A DNA stretch of 64,000 bases from Phanerodontia chrysosporium (Eukaryota; Basidiomycota; Agaricomycetes; Polyporales; Phanerochaetaceae), in contig MJGA01000016.1 of the NCBI GenBank assembly GCA_001910725.1, positions 248,001 to 312,000 of the forward strand. Direction: 5' to 3'. Below are positions 1-11,233 of this stretch, one piece after another; position 1 is the stretch's first letter; the number at the start of each line of letters is the position of its first letter. Both the position numbers and the translations under genes were made by a program. The notes below the pieces were generated by a model that was given only the letters and a program-made list of their open reading frames with translations, was not told where the DNA came from and ran no database searches.

Positions 1-1914
1 TCAGGGATGGTCCGTAGCAAGCCGTAGTCGCTCGTTATGCCCACGATGCGCACCCGTTGATGAGGCGTTGTCGTCGTCAGCGTGACCACTTGGTCCCTAT
101 AAGAGGCTCGTCAGGCTATTGTCGAAGAAAACAAGATCTTGTCACGACTTACGAGTGCAGCCAACTGTCAAGGTATTTATCCATGAACGGCTCAAACGAC
201 CCGCGCTGTGCAACGAACGTGTTCCAGAGCGACTCAAACTTCGTGAGAATCACCGCTGCTGTCCGCTCCATTGTCGGCCTCTCCGCGCCGGCAGGCAGAA
301 CACTGGCGAGGGACGGTATCGGCGGAGGGTTCAGCACATTCACGCCGCAGCCTGGCAGATGACCATCAGTCATCTCCGCGCGTCGCGTGAGCGGATCCAC
401 GCACCTATCACAATGTCCACGCACTCGCCGTCCGAGGTGGTGTACACGAGGTTTCCCGAGACTTTCACTGGCTTCTCCGCGCCGCCGTCGCCAACGATGT
501 ACACGTCGTTCGGCCACTTAATCCGCACGCGGTCCCCCACTGCCCGAGCACCCCGCTGTCACGCGCGGCCTCGACGACTGCAAGTGCAACGAGGTATTGA
601 ACAAACACGAGTTTGGGAAGGGGTAGTTGCGAGAGCGCTACGCGCAGCCGGAGTGAGAATTGCAGACAACCGAGGGGAGAAACCCAGGAATTGCCGCCCC
701 TGCCCCTGCCAGCAAGTTGGTGCGTGGCAAGAGATACTATGGGAGAAGGCAGCGACGAGAGGAATCGGTAATTCCTGAAAGCATTGCCAGAGCACTGTCA
801 GGGGCAGGACGCGTCCATGGCAGACCTTCACGTACTTATCAAACAATGTCTGAGTGCTCGTCACTGCCTCGCCATAAAATAACGCCTCTCCGACTCCCCA
901 TGGCTCTGATACCCCGAGTCCAGCCTTAGTACGTGCCGCGCCAAGGTCTGCGAAGAACTGCTGCACGTTGAAGAGAGGCGTGAATGCTGTCGGGGGGAGC
1001 GCGCCATTCTCATATACCAGGACGTGTCGCGCCTCATCTTGTGGGGCTGCGCGGTGCTGCTGAAGGAGCGTTTCAGCCTCGGCGACATCGTGAAAGACGA
1101 ACGTGTCGTGAGAGTCGCGGAAGGTCGCGGGCAGCGAGCGTGCGCCGAGGCTCTCGAGCACACTCGCGATCGCGTCCGGCCTGCCTGGGGCGCTGACGAG
1201 GAACTGCGGGAGCGGGTGCGTTGGCTGCGAGGAGGAGGGCGTCGGGAGCTCCAGCCCGAGCGATGCGAGGGTTTTGTTCAGCAGAGCGCGCCGCCGTTCT
1301 TCTGCTTCGCGTGCTGCAGGCGCGCCGTCCTCGACAGCAATGGGCACCTCGAGCTGTACACCCCATACCGCTACCTTGCCCTTTCCAATCTCCACATCGA
1401 CTGCAACGACTGTCCCGCTTCCGCACTCCGCGCCACGACCCGTGCGCTCCGGCAATTCTCGATACCCTCGAAGTCTGGGGATGGCCTGCAACGAGACCGT
1501 CCACCGTAGTGCCATCTTCCGTCACGACAGATATCGTCCGCGCCTGGTCTTCTCCACTTGGCGCGAAGTTGCAGTACACCGTCGGGCCTGCGCTGCTCTG
1601 GAATCGTATGCTATAATCACCCGGGGCAACGAGGCCCCCAGCGCATGCTGCAGACGCACGAAGCCCAGAAAAGCACCACCGCCCTCCACGAAGGTGCGCA
1701 CGGAGGCCTGGACTTGGGGTGGGAGCGTGAGGGCATCGCGACATGCGGGAACGACGAGCAAAGCGCAGGACGCCGTCCAGGGCTGCGACGTGAGCGATTG
1801 GAGTGTGACGGGCTGGACAGCGTAGTTCGGGTACAGCGCGGAGCGCAATGCCGTGAGCGAGCGCGAGACCGAGGCTGGCTGGCTCTCAGGACCCGTGTAA
1901 ACGAGGACGTTCAT
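1..1914 (-). CDS. BPL1: Biotin-protein ligase (biotin apo-protein ligase), 3' partial
   Basis: Attaches biotin to carboxylases such as acetyl-CoA and pyruvate carboxylase, via biotinyl-AMP. The N-terminus (MNVLVYTGPESQPASV, ATG at 1914) is the glutamine-amidotransferase-like domain of fungal Bpl1. The ligase core follows: the ATP/biotin loop reads GRGRGGNSWVSP and the KWPND motif lies near 520. The C-terminal BPL domain includes GCGVNVLNPPPIPSL and continues to base 1 with sequence typical of the final domain (VRIVGITSDYGLL), so only the very end is missing. Two introns are clear: one after TQTLFDK near 830-760, and one before GCGVNVLN near 410-360. The reading frame breaks three times, at about 1661, 1484 and 1428, each repaired by one extra base in a short run. 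I read these as assembly indels in an essential gene, not decay. Identification is firm; exact exon limits are less so. Confidence 0.93.
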
Positions 1915-3567
1915 GGTGTGCAGCGAACAGGAGGGGCGTCCGACGCGCCTGAAAGGGGCGCACGATTATCATTCTGCCCAGCCTGAGCATATCTCGTGAC
2001 GGACTTTTCTTGACTTGCAAGGTACGTGTGGGTTTAGATTAGACGAGACAGTAGAGGAGAGGATCAAAAAGAAGGTATTTTGCAGGTCGAGCCTGGTTGT
2101 TTTCACCATGCTCATGCAGCTGCTAGCCGCCACGCCGCCTTCAGGCGTACACGAAGCGCCAAATCGACGCGCCGCACGTCCGGTCAAGGAGGGTTTACCC
2201 TTCCGTCCTTGCATCCTACGCATCTTTATTCTGAATCTGGACCGACACGGTATAGAGGGATGCTCACTGCCAATATGGCCAGAAACCACCATGTCGGCCA
2301 ATTACAGTTCTACATCGAAACGTACACCTCGATTGGTCAACGCGTCGTCGCGCAGTGAGTCGCTACAGATGCCACCGCGCAATCCTCGCCCTGACGGTGC
2401 CTGTAGTGCCCATACTGTTTACGCGACATATGTGCAGCCAAGCATAGATCGTGTCTGGCAATTCTACGAGAGACACCCTAAACTTCACTGTGCGAACTGC
2501 TGCACTACACTGGATGCACTCGAATGACGTTCCATTCTAGATACTTGCGGTCGTTTTCTCACTCATATCCATGTTCTTCTTTGTGTGAGTTATCGTAATG
2601 TCCTCCCATCTCTCTTTCTCACGTGCGTACAGAGCAATCACGATCTGCGTCTTAGGCCTTATTGCTAGCCCTCGGTATCGGCACCGATTCTCGTTTCCGG
2701 TACCGTCTGCACTCTCGCCACCCTCTTCTTGCCTCCGCGGTTAGGCAGCGTTCTTGCTGTTTGCGCAGCTCTCGCCATCATGCATCCCTCTATAGCCCCA
2801 CCGCCATTTCAGACTTGCTAAGGTTCGATACGCCTACATAGACACATTCTCCTCTCGTCGCCACACTTCCACGCTTTTCTGCTTCAGTATAACCCCATAT
2901 CGCACACGCTCTCGCTGCTACCATCTTTTCTTGTATCTGTCACTAGTAAGTGGGCACGTCTATTTATACCTACATGCATGCATGTCATCGCCTAGGTTAG
3001 TATATCCTGCACGTACTCTGCTCTCAGTGTTCTTTGTCGTGTCGTTGTCGTGTCCTTCTCTCCTTGCTCTGCTGTTGAAGTTGGGACATCGGCCGCTTGC
3101 CTTCTTCTCTTGCCCGCCTCTCCCTGTATCGTCGTGAATGTGCTACTCACATAGATAGGCCAATGTACCCTGTTGATAGGAACCAGTTGAAACCACGTTA
3201 CTGCACCTGTAGCCCTCAAAGTGCAGTTAGAGAGCGTGTGGGGGGACGCGTGCGGCATGTCTCGATAAGACCGTCGCGTGAGAGAGATCAGATATGAGTC
3301 TGCGAAGAGATTGTACGTAAAACAAGTCCTCAGAGGGCGCCACGAGGGAGGCCATAAATATTACTTTGTGGCGCACTGGATGATGGCCATGGATATTCGC
3401 ATCAGATAGGGTGTAAGCATGTGCCAAGGAACAACACAGTCAAGACGGTACATATGGTGCAAAAGTACGAGACATCGTATTTATAACACAGCAGCAAGAC
3501 AAAGCATGACAACAGGCACGAAAAACGAGATATAAAGCACATAGAATGTCCGGGAGATTACAGCGAA
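1915..3567. other. Intergenic region between BPL1 promoter side and cyclin 3' end
   Basis: No conserved protein is recognisable in any frame. The part next to 1915 should hold the BPL1 promoter. The 2550-2950 stretch is pyrimidine-rich on the + strand, as expected of a fungal promoter or leader, and contains one weak spliced small ORF listed separately. The remainder up to 3567 has only short ORFs with no family resemblance and probably includes the 3' untranslated region of the cyclin gene. Confidence 0.5.
2571..2744 (+). CDS. Candidate small spliced ORF, 41 aa, hydrophobic (weak)
   Basis: An ATG at 2571 (MFFFV...) reads into a good splice donor (GTGAGT at 2585). A 48-nt candidate intron ends at 2632 (GTACAG), and the frame then continues to a TAG at 2742. 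The product would have one hydrophobic segment (VAITICVLGLIA) followed by a basic and then a Ser/Pro-rich tail, resembling a single-pass membrane peptide. The evidence is only an in-frame intron of the size usual in this window plus a plausible topology. I recognise no family. It could equally be a non-coding leader or chance. Confidence 0.2.
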
Positions 3568-6425
3568 TTAATATCCCTCTAGAGCCTTCAGCCACTCCAT
3601 GCATTTCGTCCACGTCCCCTGCACGTGTTTCAGCAAATCACGCATCTGAAACGTCATGCAATCGCACCTTTGAGACCCCCAGTACGTCCCGGATATCCAT
3701 TGCAAGCTCCTCAGCAGCTTTAGAAGCCTTCGCCCTGAGACGATCACACTCGCACCGCAAGCCGCGTCGGCGCTTGAGGCGGCCTGAGGCGCGAAGCGTG
3801 CACGGAGAGCGACCTCGGTCTTGCGCTTATAAACCACAGACTCGACGATGCCGAGGACGAGTGCGCAACCCGTGATGGCGGAGGCCGGATAGCGCAGGTA
3901 GTTCACGTCTGCCTCCGTCAGACCTCCAGCCTAGCGAGAAAGATGGATGCAGCGTACCGACGAGCGTGTCAAAGAGGATCTCCCATGCTTCGGCGTGAGC
4001 GAATTCCCAGTCGCCTCGGGAGTCTACAAAGGCTCGTACTGAAGGCAGGGCGATCAGCAACTCCTCGAGGTATGCGCCTGGTGTGCTGCTGCCGATGCAG
4101 AAGTTGAGAGCGCTGAGGACGTCTCGGTGTGCGGCCTGTCGAGGGACATCGGCGCCGGTTTAGATACGACGCAATAACGAGGCATACCTCTAAATCGTCG
4201 AACTCCATAGTATGTGGCGAGATCGCGAGATAGTCAGTCGCGACTACAGGATAGAGAGGATGCAAGAAGTCGCGGTGGAACTGACCAGATGGATGCGTCA
4301 AGATTATCATCTGCAACACGCCTGGGTCCTTACCTTTACCGAGAGTGCCAAGCATGCAACCGCGACGTCCCATGTCAGCGCCTCTCTGCCCTGCAAAATC
4401 GGGCGACCACCCTCTTCTTGGGACGAAGATTGGGGAATCGGAGTGGGCGGCGTCGAGGTCCCGATCTCGAGGAAGTACCTTGTGAAAAGGTGCGCGGCGT
4501 GCCAGCGGGTATCTGGCGACTCGCTGAGCTGAGCGCGGAGATTTGCAAACGGCTTCTTTTTGGCGTGCTTGGACGGTGCGGGGGGCATCACCTGAGTAAG
4601 CTTCCGTCAGCAGTCCCTTCGTGCGTGTCAGCGTTACCGTACATCGAGGATCCATTCGACTGCTTTGATGCGAAAGTTTTCCTCGATACCTAGTATGAGC
4701 GGTGTTTCGTCATGCTGGTTGCTGGCGGCATCCCCAGGTTCGTCTGCTTGCATGACATCATCTTGCATGCTGACTATATCGCGCGGGACGAGTTCAGCAG
4801 GAGATCTACCGATATCGTCCGACGAAGAACCAGAGACGGTGTCGCCCGTGAAGAACGTCGTCCCAGCAAGCAGACCATCCGAGGATCTGCTGTCTAGTTC
4901 TCTGCATACGAGAGCCTTGATGCGAGCTTCGGCACAATCAACAGCAGAGAACCGTCCAAAGGGCACAGGACTGAGGGCACCAGGAGAGAGAACAGGAACA
5001 GACGACAGATCAGGCGATTTCCGCTTAGCCGAGTTCTTCGAGTCCGGAGTAACAGGCTGAGTAGGCGGGCAGTCCAACAAAAGATGTTCGCGAGACTGGG
5101 TAGATGCTGCGGGTGAGGACTTTGTGGTTCTAGTAGTAGTTGCAGGTATCACCTGAGCGACGTCTGATGTAGAGGGGTCAGAGCGAAGGGAGGCGGCGCG
5201 GCGTAAGCTAGCAGGTTCACGAGCAAGGCGTACAAGGGATAGCGAGCGTCCAGCGGGCACAGCGGGTTCACCAGAGACTGACTGAGAGTGTTTGCGCTCG
5301 GCTGAGACTAGCGTCGCCGCAGAGAGTGGGTCTTTGAGCGAGAAGAAGAACTATGCTGACTATATGCGCTTTGCCTGCCGGGAGAATAAGCCGGAGGTCC
5401 TTGTATGCGCAAGCATTCGCTGGGTGCAGGAGGATCTTGACCAAGCTCAGAAGAGCCGCGAGTGCGCACACGCTTGCGAGGTGGCTGAGCGACTTGTCCA
5501 TCCAAAGCAGGCGGGTAGAAGTGGCAGTTCGCCTTCCGCGGGGCAGCAGGGGTCTTCAACTCGTTCGTAGGGAATGGTGTGCCAGCCCTATCGAGAACAG
5601 CTTCCCCAGTTGAGCTGTTTGCGAGTCCTCCTTCATATCAACTACAGTCTCTCCGTCTTCGCCGTCACTGACAGATCCGTACACGAGGTCAGCAGAGAAC
5701 CGGATAGGCGAAGCCACATCGTACTCGGGAGCAGGAGAAGAGAGGAAGCCGTCAGCATCCTGGATATATGCGCATGTTTCGTCTACGTCAGCCAGGGATG
5801 CGGTCGAGAATACAGAGCACGAAGTCGAGCGCGAGCTAGAGAGTGGAGAGACCAGAGAATCGCCAGAGGACTGTTCCAAGGATATGTCAGCAGCATACAG
5901 CGAACTTCTCGCCGAAGACAGCGATGAACGGGACGAGCATGAAGACGGAGATGGCGCTTCTTTCTGTTGTTCTGTCCAGACGCAGAGCAGAAGCTTGTTG
6001 AGATGGCGTGTGAACCGCAATTGTGCTTCGGGGGTATCCATAGGATAGTAAGAGTGAGACGGGTGCCTGGCATCTTGACAGGATTTACAAGACGAAAAGC
6101 TGCCGGACCTGAACTTGGTGCGATTTGACAAGGCGTTGGAGAAAAGAGCCTGGTTCTGAGCATGGGGTAGTTTCGGCATTGAGACTTGAGGGTCGCCGCA
6201 GGCGGGGATTGCATTTGTTAGCCAGATACTAGCAGCCGTGGAAGGTCGCTCGACATCGTTCGACACCTTAGACAGCGTTGATATCGAGAGAGGGGTCTGA
6301 ATAAGTGGTGAAGATGGAAAGACTGTCGAACTGGAGGCCGGAACGTCGACGGGCTCGGAAAGCACATCTCCGGGGTCGCTATATGCGCTCCCTTGGGACG
6401 ATCTCGAGCCTGCGCTGGTAGACAT
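3568..6425 (-). CDS. Cyclin-box protein (cyclin-like cell-cycle regulator)
   Basis: Probable cyclin that would bind and activate a cyclin-dependent kinase. From ATG 6425, a long Ser/Pro-rich, low-complexity N-terminal region runs to about 4700 and is likely regulatory. The cyclin N-box begins with FRIKAVEWILDV (about 4660-4634) and continues after an intron as PDTRWHAAHLFTRYFLEIG (about 4500-4445). The C-terminal half includes YPVVATDYLAISPHTMEFDD, CIGSSTPGAYLEELLIALPS and YLRYPASAITGCALVLGIVE, typical of the second cyclin fold. The last intron (about 3609-3657) joins DVLGVSK to GTWTKCMEWLKALEGY and a stop at 3568. At least six introns are needed. The frame changes around 3730-3830 in a way that suggests one lost base. 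The long N-terminal extension resembles basidiomycete B/A-like cyclins, but I cannot assign the class. Confidence 0.8.
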
Positions 6426-7138
6426 TACCTGTATGTTATAGAATCCGCATCAGACCCTATCTAGAAGCACGAGAGCGTGCCTGCGCACCCTTTGTCGTTG
6501 CAGAGTCTCGTGTCTGCTGGTTTGGCGAAAAGCAAATGGAGACGCGCCCGCCATCGCGAGATGCTCGGGTCACGTGGGTACTCGTAGGCCTAATCTGGCT
6601 TTGTGGCGCTCCTCGACGACGACACCAGGAAGCGCGAGCTGAAATCCCAACCACTATAAAGAGACATGTCTACCGCCGAAACAATTTGCCCGTACACACG
6701 GCGCGACCGCGAGGCCAGAGAATTAGAGAAGACTCTAAGCGCAGCGGTCGCTGATGGGCCCCTTCATGCCGGGTCGCATGCGCGGGTGGGATGATGATGA
6801 CCAGGATGTGTGATGCTACAAAACTCTCTAGTATGTATAGGTTATCATGTAGTACTCATTTCACTGAATAAACACTACGCACGGCCCATCGCAACCGACA
6901 TGCCGAGACGTGGCATATACATTCCATTCCGTCCTACCTTGCTACATAAGCGATGTGTATATCTACTCGTACAAATACAGGCGAGAACACGAAGCCTGAA
7001 AGATACACTGGAGTCTATCCTACAGTCATGGCCATGCCAAAGGATATACAGTTCGCGATCCGCGTCAGCGTGCCCAGCACATCCAATCCATTCCAAAACC
7101 GACTCGTGCTTATAGCGTGTCCATCAAGCGGTGCCCGC
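6426..7138. other. Intergenic: cyclin promoter side and Argonaute 3' side
   Basis: No gene seen. The bases next to 6426 are upstream of the cyclin start. The part near 7000 carries AT-rich sequence fitting an Argonaute 3' untranslated region. Open frames here have no recognisable similarity. Confidence 0.5.
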
Positions 7139-10100
7139 CTAGAGGTAGAACATCGTCTTCTTAATGTTTGCACCGGGGCCGGAGCCCCAGAGCTTCTGCG
7201 CCTCAGCCCATATCTGCTCCTCGGGGACCTCCGACTTGCCCGTCGGCGGGCGCTGCTCGGTGATGCCTTGAAGGAGCGGGTGCAGATAGCAGCGGCCGCG
7301 CTCGCACGCAAGATCCGCATAGTACGCAGGAGAGGCGAGGGAGACCGCCTTCGTCGCGCGCGCGAACAGATAGGAGACGTCGTTCGTGAGCGTTTGCAGC
7401 TGGTCGGCCGCGAACCCGATCTCGTCGTGCACGACATAGTAGTGCGTCGGACGCGTCGTGCCCTGGAGACCACCGTGTGCTGCAAGGGCCCGTCAGTCGC
7501 GCAAACGAGAGAAGGGACGAGAACGAGCGTACCCTGGAGGAAGAAGTCAAACTCATAGACGGCGGTAACGCCACGGTCGACGACGGTGCCAGGCTTGGGA
7601 TTGCCGTCGCCAGCAGCAGTCTGCGGGTCCGTTGGGAAGAAGCGCGTGTGGTGGCGTTTGCCGCAGACGACGATTGTCAGCTTGGGCGTGTACGGCTGCT
7701 GCCTGTCGAATTTCCTGAATGCTGCCTTGATCTGGGGCATCTCGTCGAGAATGACAATATTGAATTGACCCTGGTCCTGTATTAGAACACCGGAATCGAG
7801 AATCTTGGGCGGACATACCTCGGAAACGCCGTCGCGGTACACGATGATCCTCTCGGGCAGGACGCCATTGTTCGTCTGCTTGAAAGCCTCGAGACGCTCG
7901 ATCATCATGTCGCTCAGAGCAGTCACCATCTGTCGCATAGGTCAACTTGTGTACAAATCAGCTGTGGTAGAAAGCCTACCTCCTTCTTCGACTCTTGCAT
8001 GCGCAGACTGCACGGGAACTGCCCAAAGTGCTGGTCGACGCTCGCGACGACGGCAGCGATGGACGGCGTGCCCTTGACGGTGCCGAAGCCGGGGTGCGTG
8101 ACGTCAATGCCGACCATCATCGTCGGCCGCTGGCGGAGCCACGTCGTGTGTCGCTGGTCGAGCGTATGGTTCACGCCGCCGGTCTTCATGTTCAGCTTGA
8201 GCGCGACGTTTGCAAAGTACTGTGGCTGGCCGCGCTCCTTGCGGAACTTGGCGACCTGCACGCAGATCGTCGTCATATCCGCGATGACGTCTGCCTGGTG
8301 CTTGAGCCCCGAGTACACGTGCCGGTCGCCATTCGATAGGATGACGAGCAGGAAGTCTGGCTTTGGTCGCATCTCGCGCAGCTTGTCCCGAATCTTGTTG
8401 ACAGAGTTCCTGCGTATTGGGCCGTCACCGGCCTTCGGCTCCAGACGTACACTGTAAATGCGAGGCCGCTTCTTTGAAAAGTTCACGCCCGACTTGCTGC
8501 ACATTCTGGCAAAGTCCTGGAGGGTCTGGTCCAACGCCGGATCGTTCTCACCCTCAAACTCGTCTCTCCCATTGTCTTGAATGAGAAGGGTGGCCCATTC
8601 GTCGAATCGCCCCGGGGTAGCGAACTTGACGTCGCGCAGGTTCCAGCTAGCCCTTTCGTCGATGTTCGCACCCCCCTTCGAGTATCTGACGCTTGGCAGA
8701 GGTAGAATGCGCCCTGGTACGACTGCGAGCTCGTTTCCGACGGCGGTGCCGAATGCCTCTAGGGTTTCGTTCTTGCCAACGTAGCCCAGCTCACGAATGC
8801 CACGGTTGACGATGGCGGCCGCGTTGACATTTGGGAACCTACAAGCAACCTTGATCATCTCCGAAGTATGGTCGTCAAGCAGCTTCCCGCGATATGGTTG
8901 ATTTGGGAGGATCTCGCACAGCTCTGGCGGGAGCAAATTTGCCTTTTTGCCACCACCGACATCTACGAGGGGCAGATCTGGGTACGTCAACTTGATGTTG
9001 TACTCTGCACGACGCGTCTCTTTAGATGAAGAGTTCAAACATGGTATAAACTAACACGCACTCTTTTGGAAATACTGTTCGACAGTGACTGTACCCATGC
9101 CTTCTGCTTGGAAGCTGAAAGATCGAGCGGACTTGTCATGAACTCCTTTGACGGTCCTCATCTGGCCGAGGTGTTTCGTCTTCACGCGGACGCCTCTAAC
9201 GAAGGGCCCGACACGTCCATTGTGACTCGCTTGGCTAAAGGCATACATGCTATCTGCAAGGTTGCCTGGTGTGTAGAACGCAGTCGTGCAGACGTTCACA
9301 TTGACCATAAGCGTCTTGTGAGCCGGGCGCACAGAGGAGTAGAAGCCTCGCCATGCTTCGAGGCCTCCGCCAATAGAAACGGGAGGTTCTGCCGCGGATG
9401 GCTGGAAGAACTTGTTCCTTCCTACCATAACACCACCCGCAGAGGACCGATTTGGGTAGGCAGCAAGAATGAGGTTCAGGGCGGCGACAATGGGCAAAAT
9501 ATCATAGCCACGGTATTGCGGCTGGCCATTGAGGTAGCTTGAAACATAGAAGTCAGAATAGCGTGTCCATCAGGTCCGGGACGCAGCGGAAGTAATGGTG
9601 GGGAGGTACGAGGAAATGCAAGCGCCTGAAGCCCGAAGGGACTCGAACGCGGTGTTTTGAGCTCATCAACCCTCAGGGACTTTACATGTCCTCGACCAGA
9701 ATGTGCATTCGGAAAGAGTACGCACCTGACGAGACTCTGCGTCTCCAGTTCATGAATGAACTTTATGGTCATTTTGTATTCTTTCTTCTCTGGCTTCCCG
9801 ATCTTCTTCCCGCCCTTGGGTTTCGCAGGTATCTCGGCCTCGTCACCTTCAGTAAACGGAATGTCGATCTCGAGAGGCTGAGGGAGGGCTTTCGCGGCGA
9901 TGAGTTTCGCAGAATGGTCATGCGCGACATTACCCTTCAGACCCATGCTGGCCCATGCCGGAGTCTCTTCAGCGAGCTGGAAGATGCGACGTTTGAGACG
10001 CTTGACAGTGACTTCTGGAGTAATTTTGACATCGTATTCGTGCAGCGGGCCTTGGGGACCTTGACAGTGAAGAAGTTCGTGCGCAGCTTGATCGCGTACC

Positions 10101-10603
10101 GGCTGTGCCAAAACCAGGGCGCACAGGGAGGTCATTGTCTTGAAGACGCATTCCTTGCAACGCTGCGACAAGTTGGTCTTCCGATTTGTCTTGCAGCCGC
10201 TTGTCTAGGTTAGCAGGCTGGTCGGGCGCATAGACTCTGTCCAGAATGAGACGTTAAGTATCTCTCTCCGAGCTGAGATGTTAGACAGTACGACGTACCC
10301 GCCCTGCTCCCTGGGCCCGCCACGTCCGCCACGGAAGCCGCCTCTGTCCCCGCCACGGCCACGGTCGTATCCTCCACGGCCACGGTCGCCGCCACCGCGA
10401 CCGTATCCGCCACGATCACCGCCTCCATAACCGCCGCGGTCGCCACCGCGTCCACCGCCATAACCGCCGCGATCGCCACCGCCTCGCCCGCCACCGTAGC
10501 CGCCGCGGTCGCCGCCACCGCGCCCGCCTCTGAATTCGCCGCGTCCACGTCCTCTGTCGCCGCCGCCGCCGCCACCGCGGCCTCGGTCTCCTCGATAGCT
10601 CAT
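7139..10603 (-). CDS. Argonaute (PAZ-PIWI protein) with RGG-rich N-terminus
   Basis: Small-RNA-guided effector of RNA interference (the quelling protein QDE-2 family). Start chosen at 10603 (MSYRGDRGRGGG), because an Arg-Gly-rich leader is common in fungal Argonautes; an in-frame ATG at 10687 would add 28 residues. After about 90 RGG-type residues come the N domain (GPLHEYDVKITPEVTVKRLK), the linker (AWRGFYSSVRPAHKTLMVNV), PAZ (about 9300-8950), MID (about 8560-8200) and PIWI. Catalytic-type residues are visible: Asp in MMVGIDVTHPG, Asp in IIVYRDGVSE and His in YVVHDEIGF, so slicer activity is plausible. The protein ends in the conserved KKTMFYL. Several short introns are present. One frame break at about 10050 (KVPK to GPLHEYDV) needs one extra base and looks like an assembly error. 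Confidence 0.95.
10295..10600 (-). repeat. Coding RGG/GGY repeat array in Argonaute N-terminus
   Basis: The exon consists of near-tandem units encoding DRGGYGGGRGG and RGRGG variants. The repeat is likely a methylarginine and RNA-binding low-complexity region, and a site prone to length variation by slippage. Confidence 0.85.
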
Positions 10604-11233
10604 GTTAAGGTCTTGATGGTACGCAAGTGGGTGGAAGTTGGGAGGAAAGATGGAGCCGAGCACCTGCGCAGTCGCAGTCTTGTACACAAGGCCTCGGGGC
10701 GTTCCTTTGTGCTGATTGATGGCAATGTTCCCCTCGCTGCGTAGTCTGCATCGAGGGAGACAAGTACAAGGCCCGCCATTATCGACAAAGCCTAGACTCC
10801 TACCTATACTAGGCGCCGATAATAAGTGAGCCCACTATGAGCTGATGTCGCCATAGGACATGGTCTACGTCGAAAGATCCATTGTATACATAACATTAGC
10901 CTTCTGGATTCAAGTGTACATGGATTATACAGAACAGGGCTTTCCTATTACATTTCTCGTATCGATGTGGAAATGAATGTGCGATGAATGACAGGTTGCG
11001 GAAAAGTGCAGTACTACGGTACAGGTATTATAAGCTTCACATACAACAATTAGGACGGATGAGGCCGTGACAACAGGGGATTCAGTAATCCGGAGTGAAA
11101 AAAACATGAGAACAGCGTGAGACAGGACATGGTGGGGCGTGAAAACACCGTCAGGTAGCAGCCAGAAGAAAAAGGAGTCATGCACAACGGCAGGGACATA
11201 GAAAACGCACCGTCCGGAAAAAGCTAGGCCGGC
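10604..11233. other. Intergenic: Argonaute promoter and ATPase 3' region
   Basis: No gene seen. The 10604-10850 part lies upstream of the Argonaute start. The A/T-richer 10850-11233 part follows the stop codon of the P-loop ATPase and fits a 3' untranslated region. Confidence 0.5.

Noticed and set aside
2015..2527. 170-codon plus-strand frame upstream of BPL1
   Set aside because: Mixed composition with no recognisable domain; it overlaps the expected BPL1 promoter and leader.
2815..2845. tRNA B-box-like GGTTCGATACG
   Set aside because: No acceptor stem, A box or cloverleaf can be drawn around it, so it is not a tRNA.
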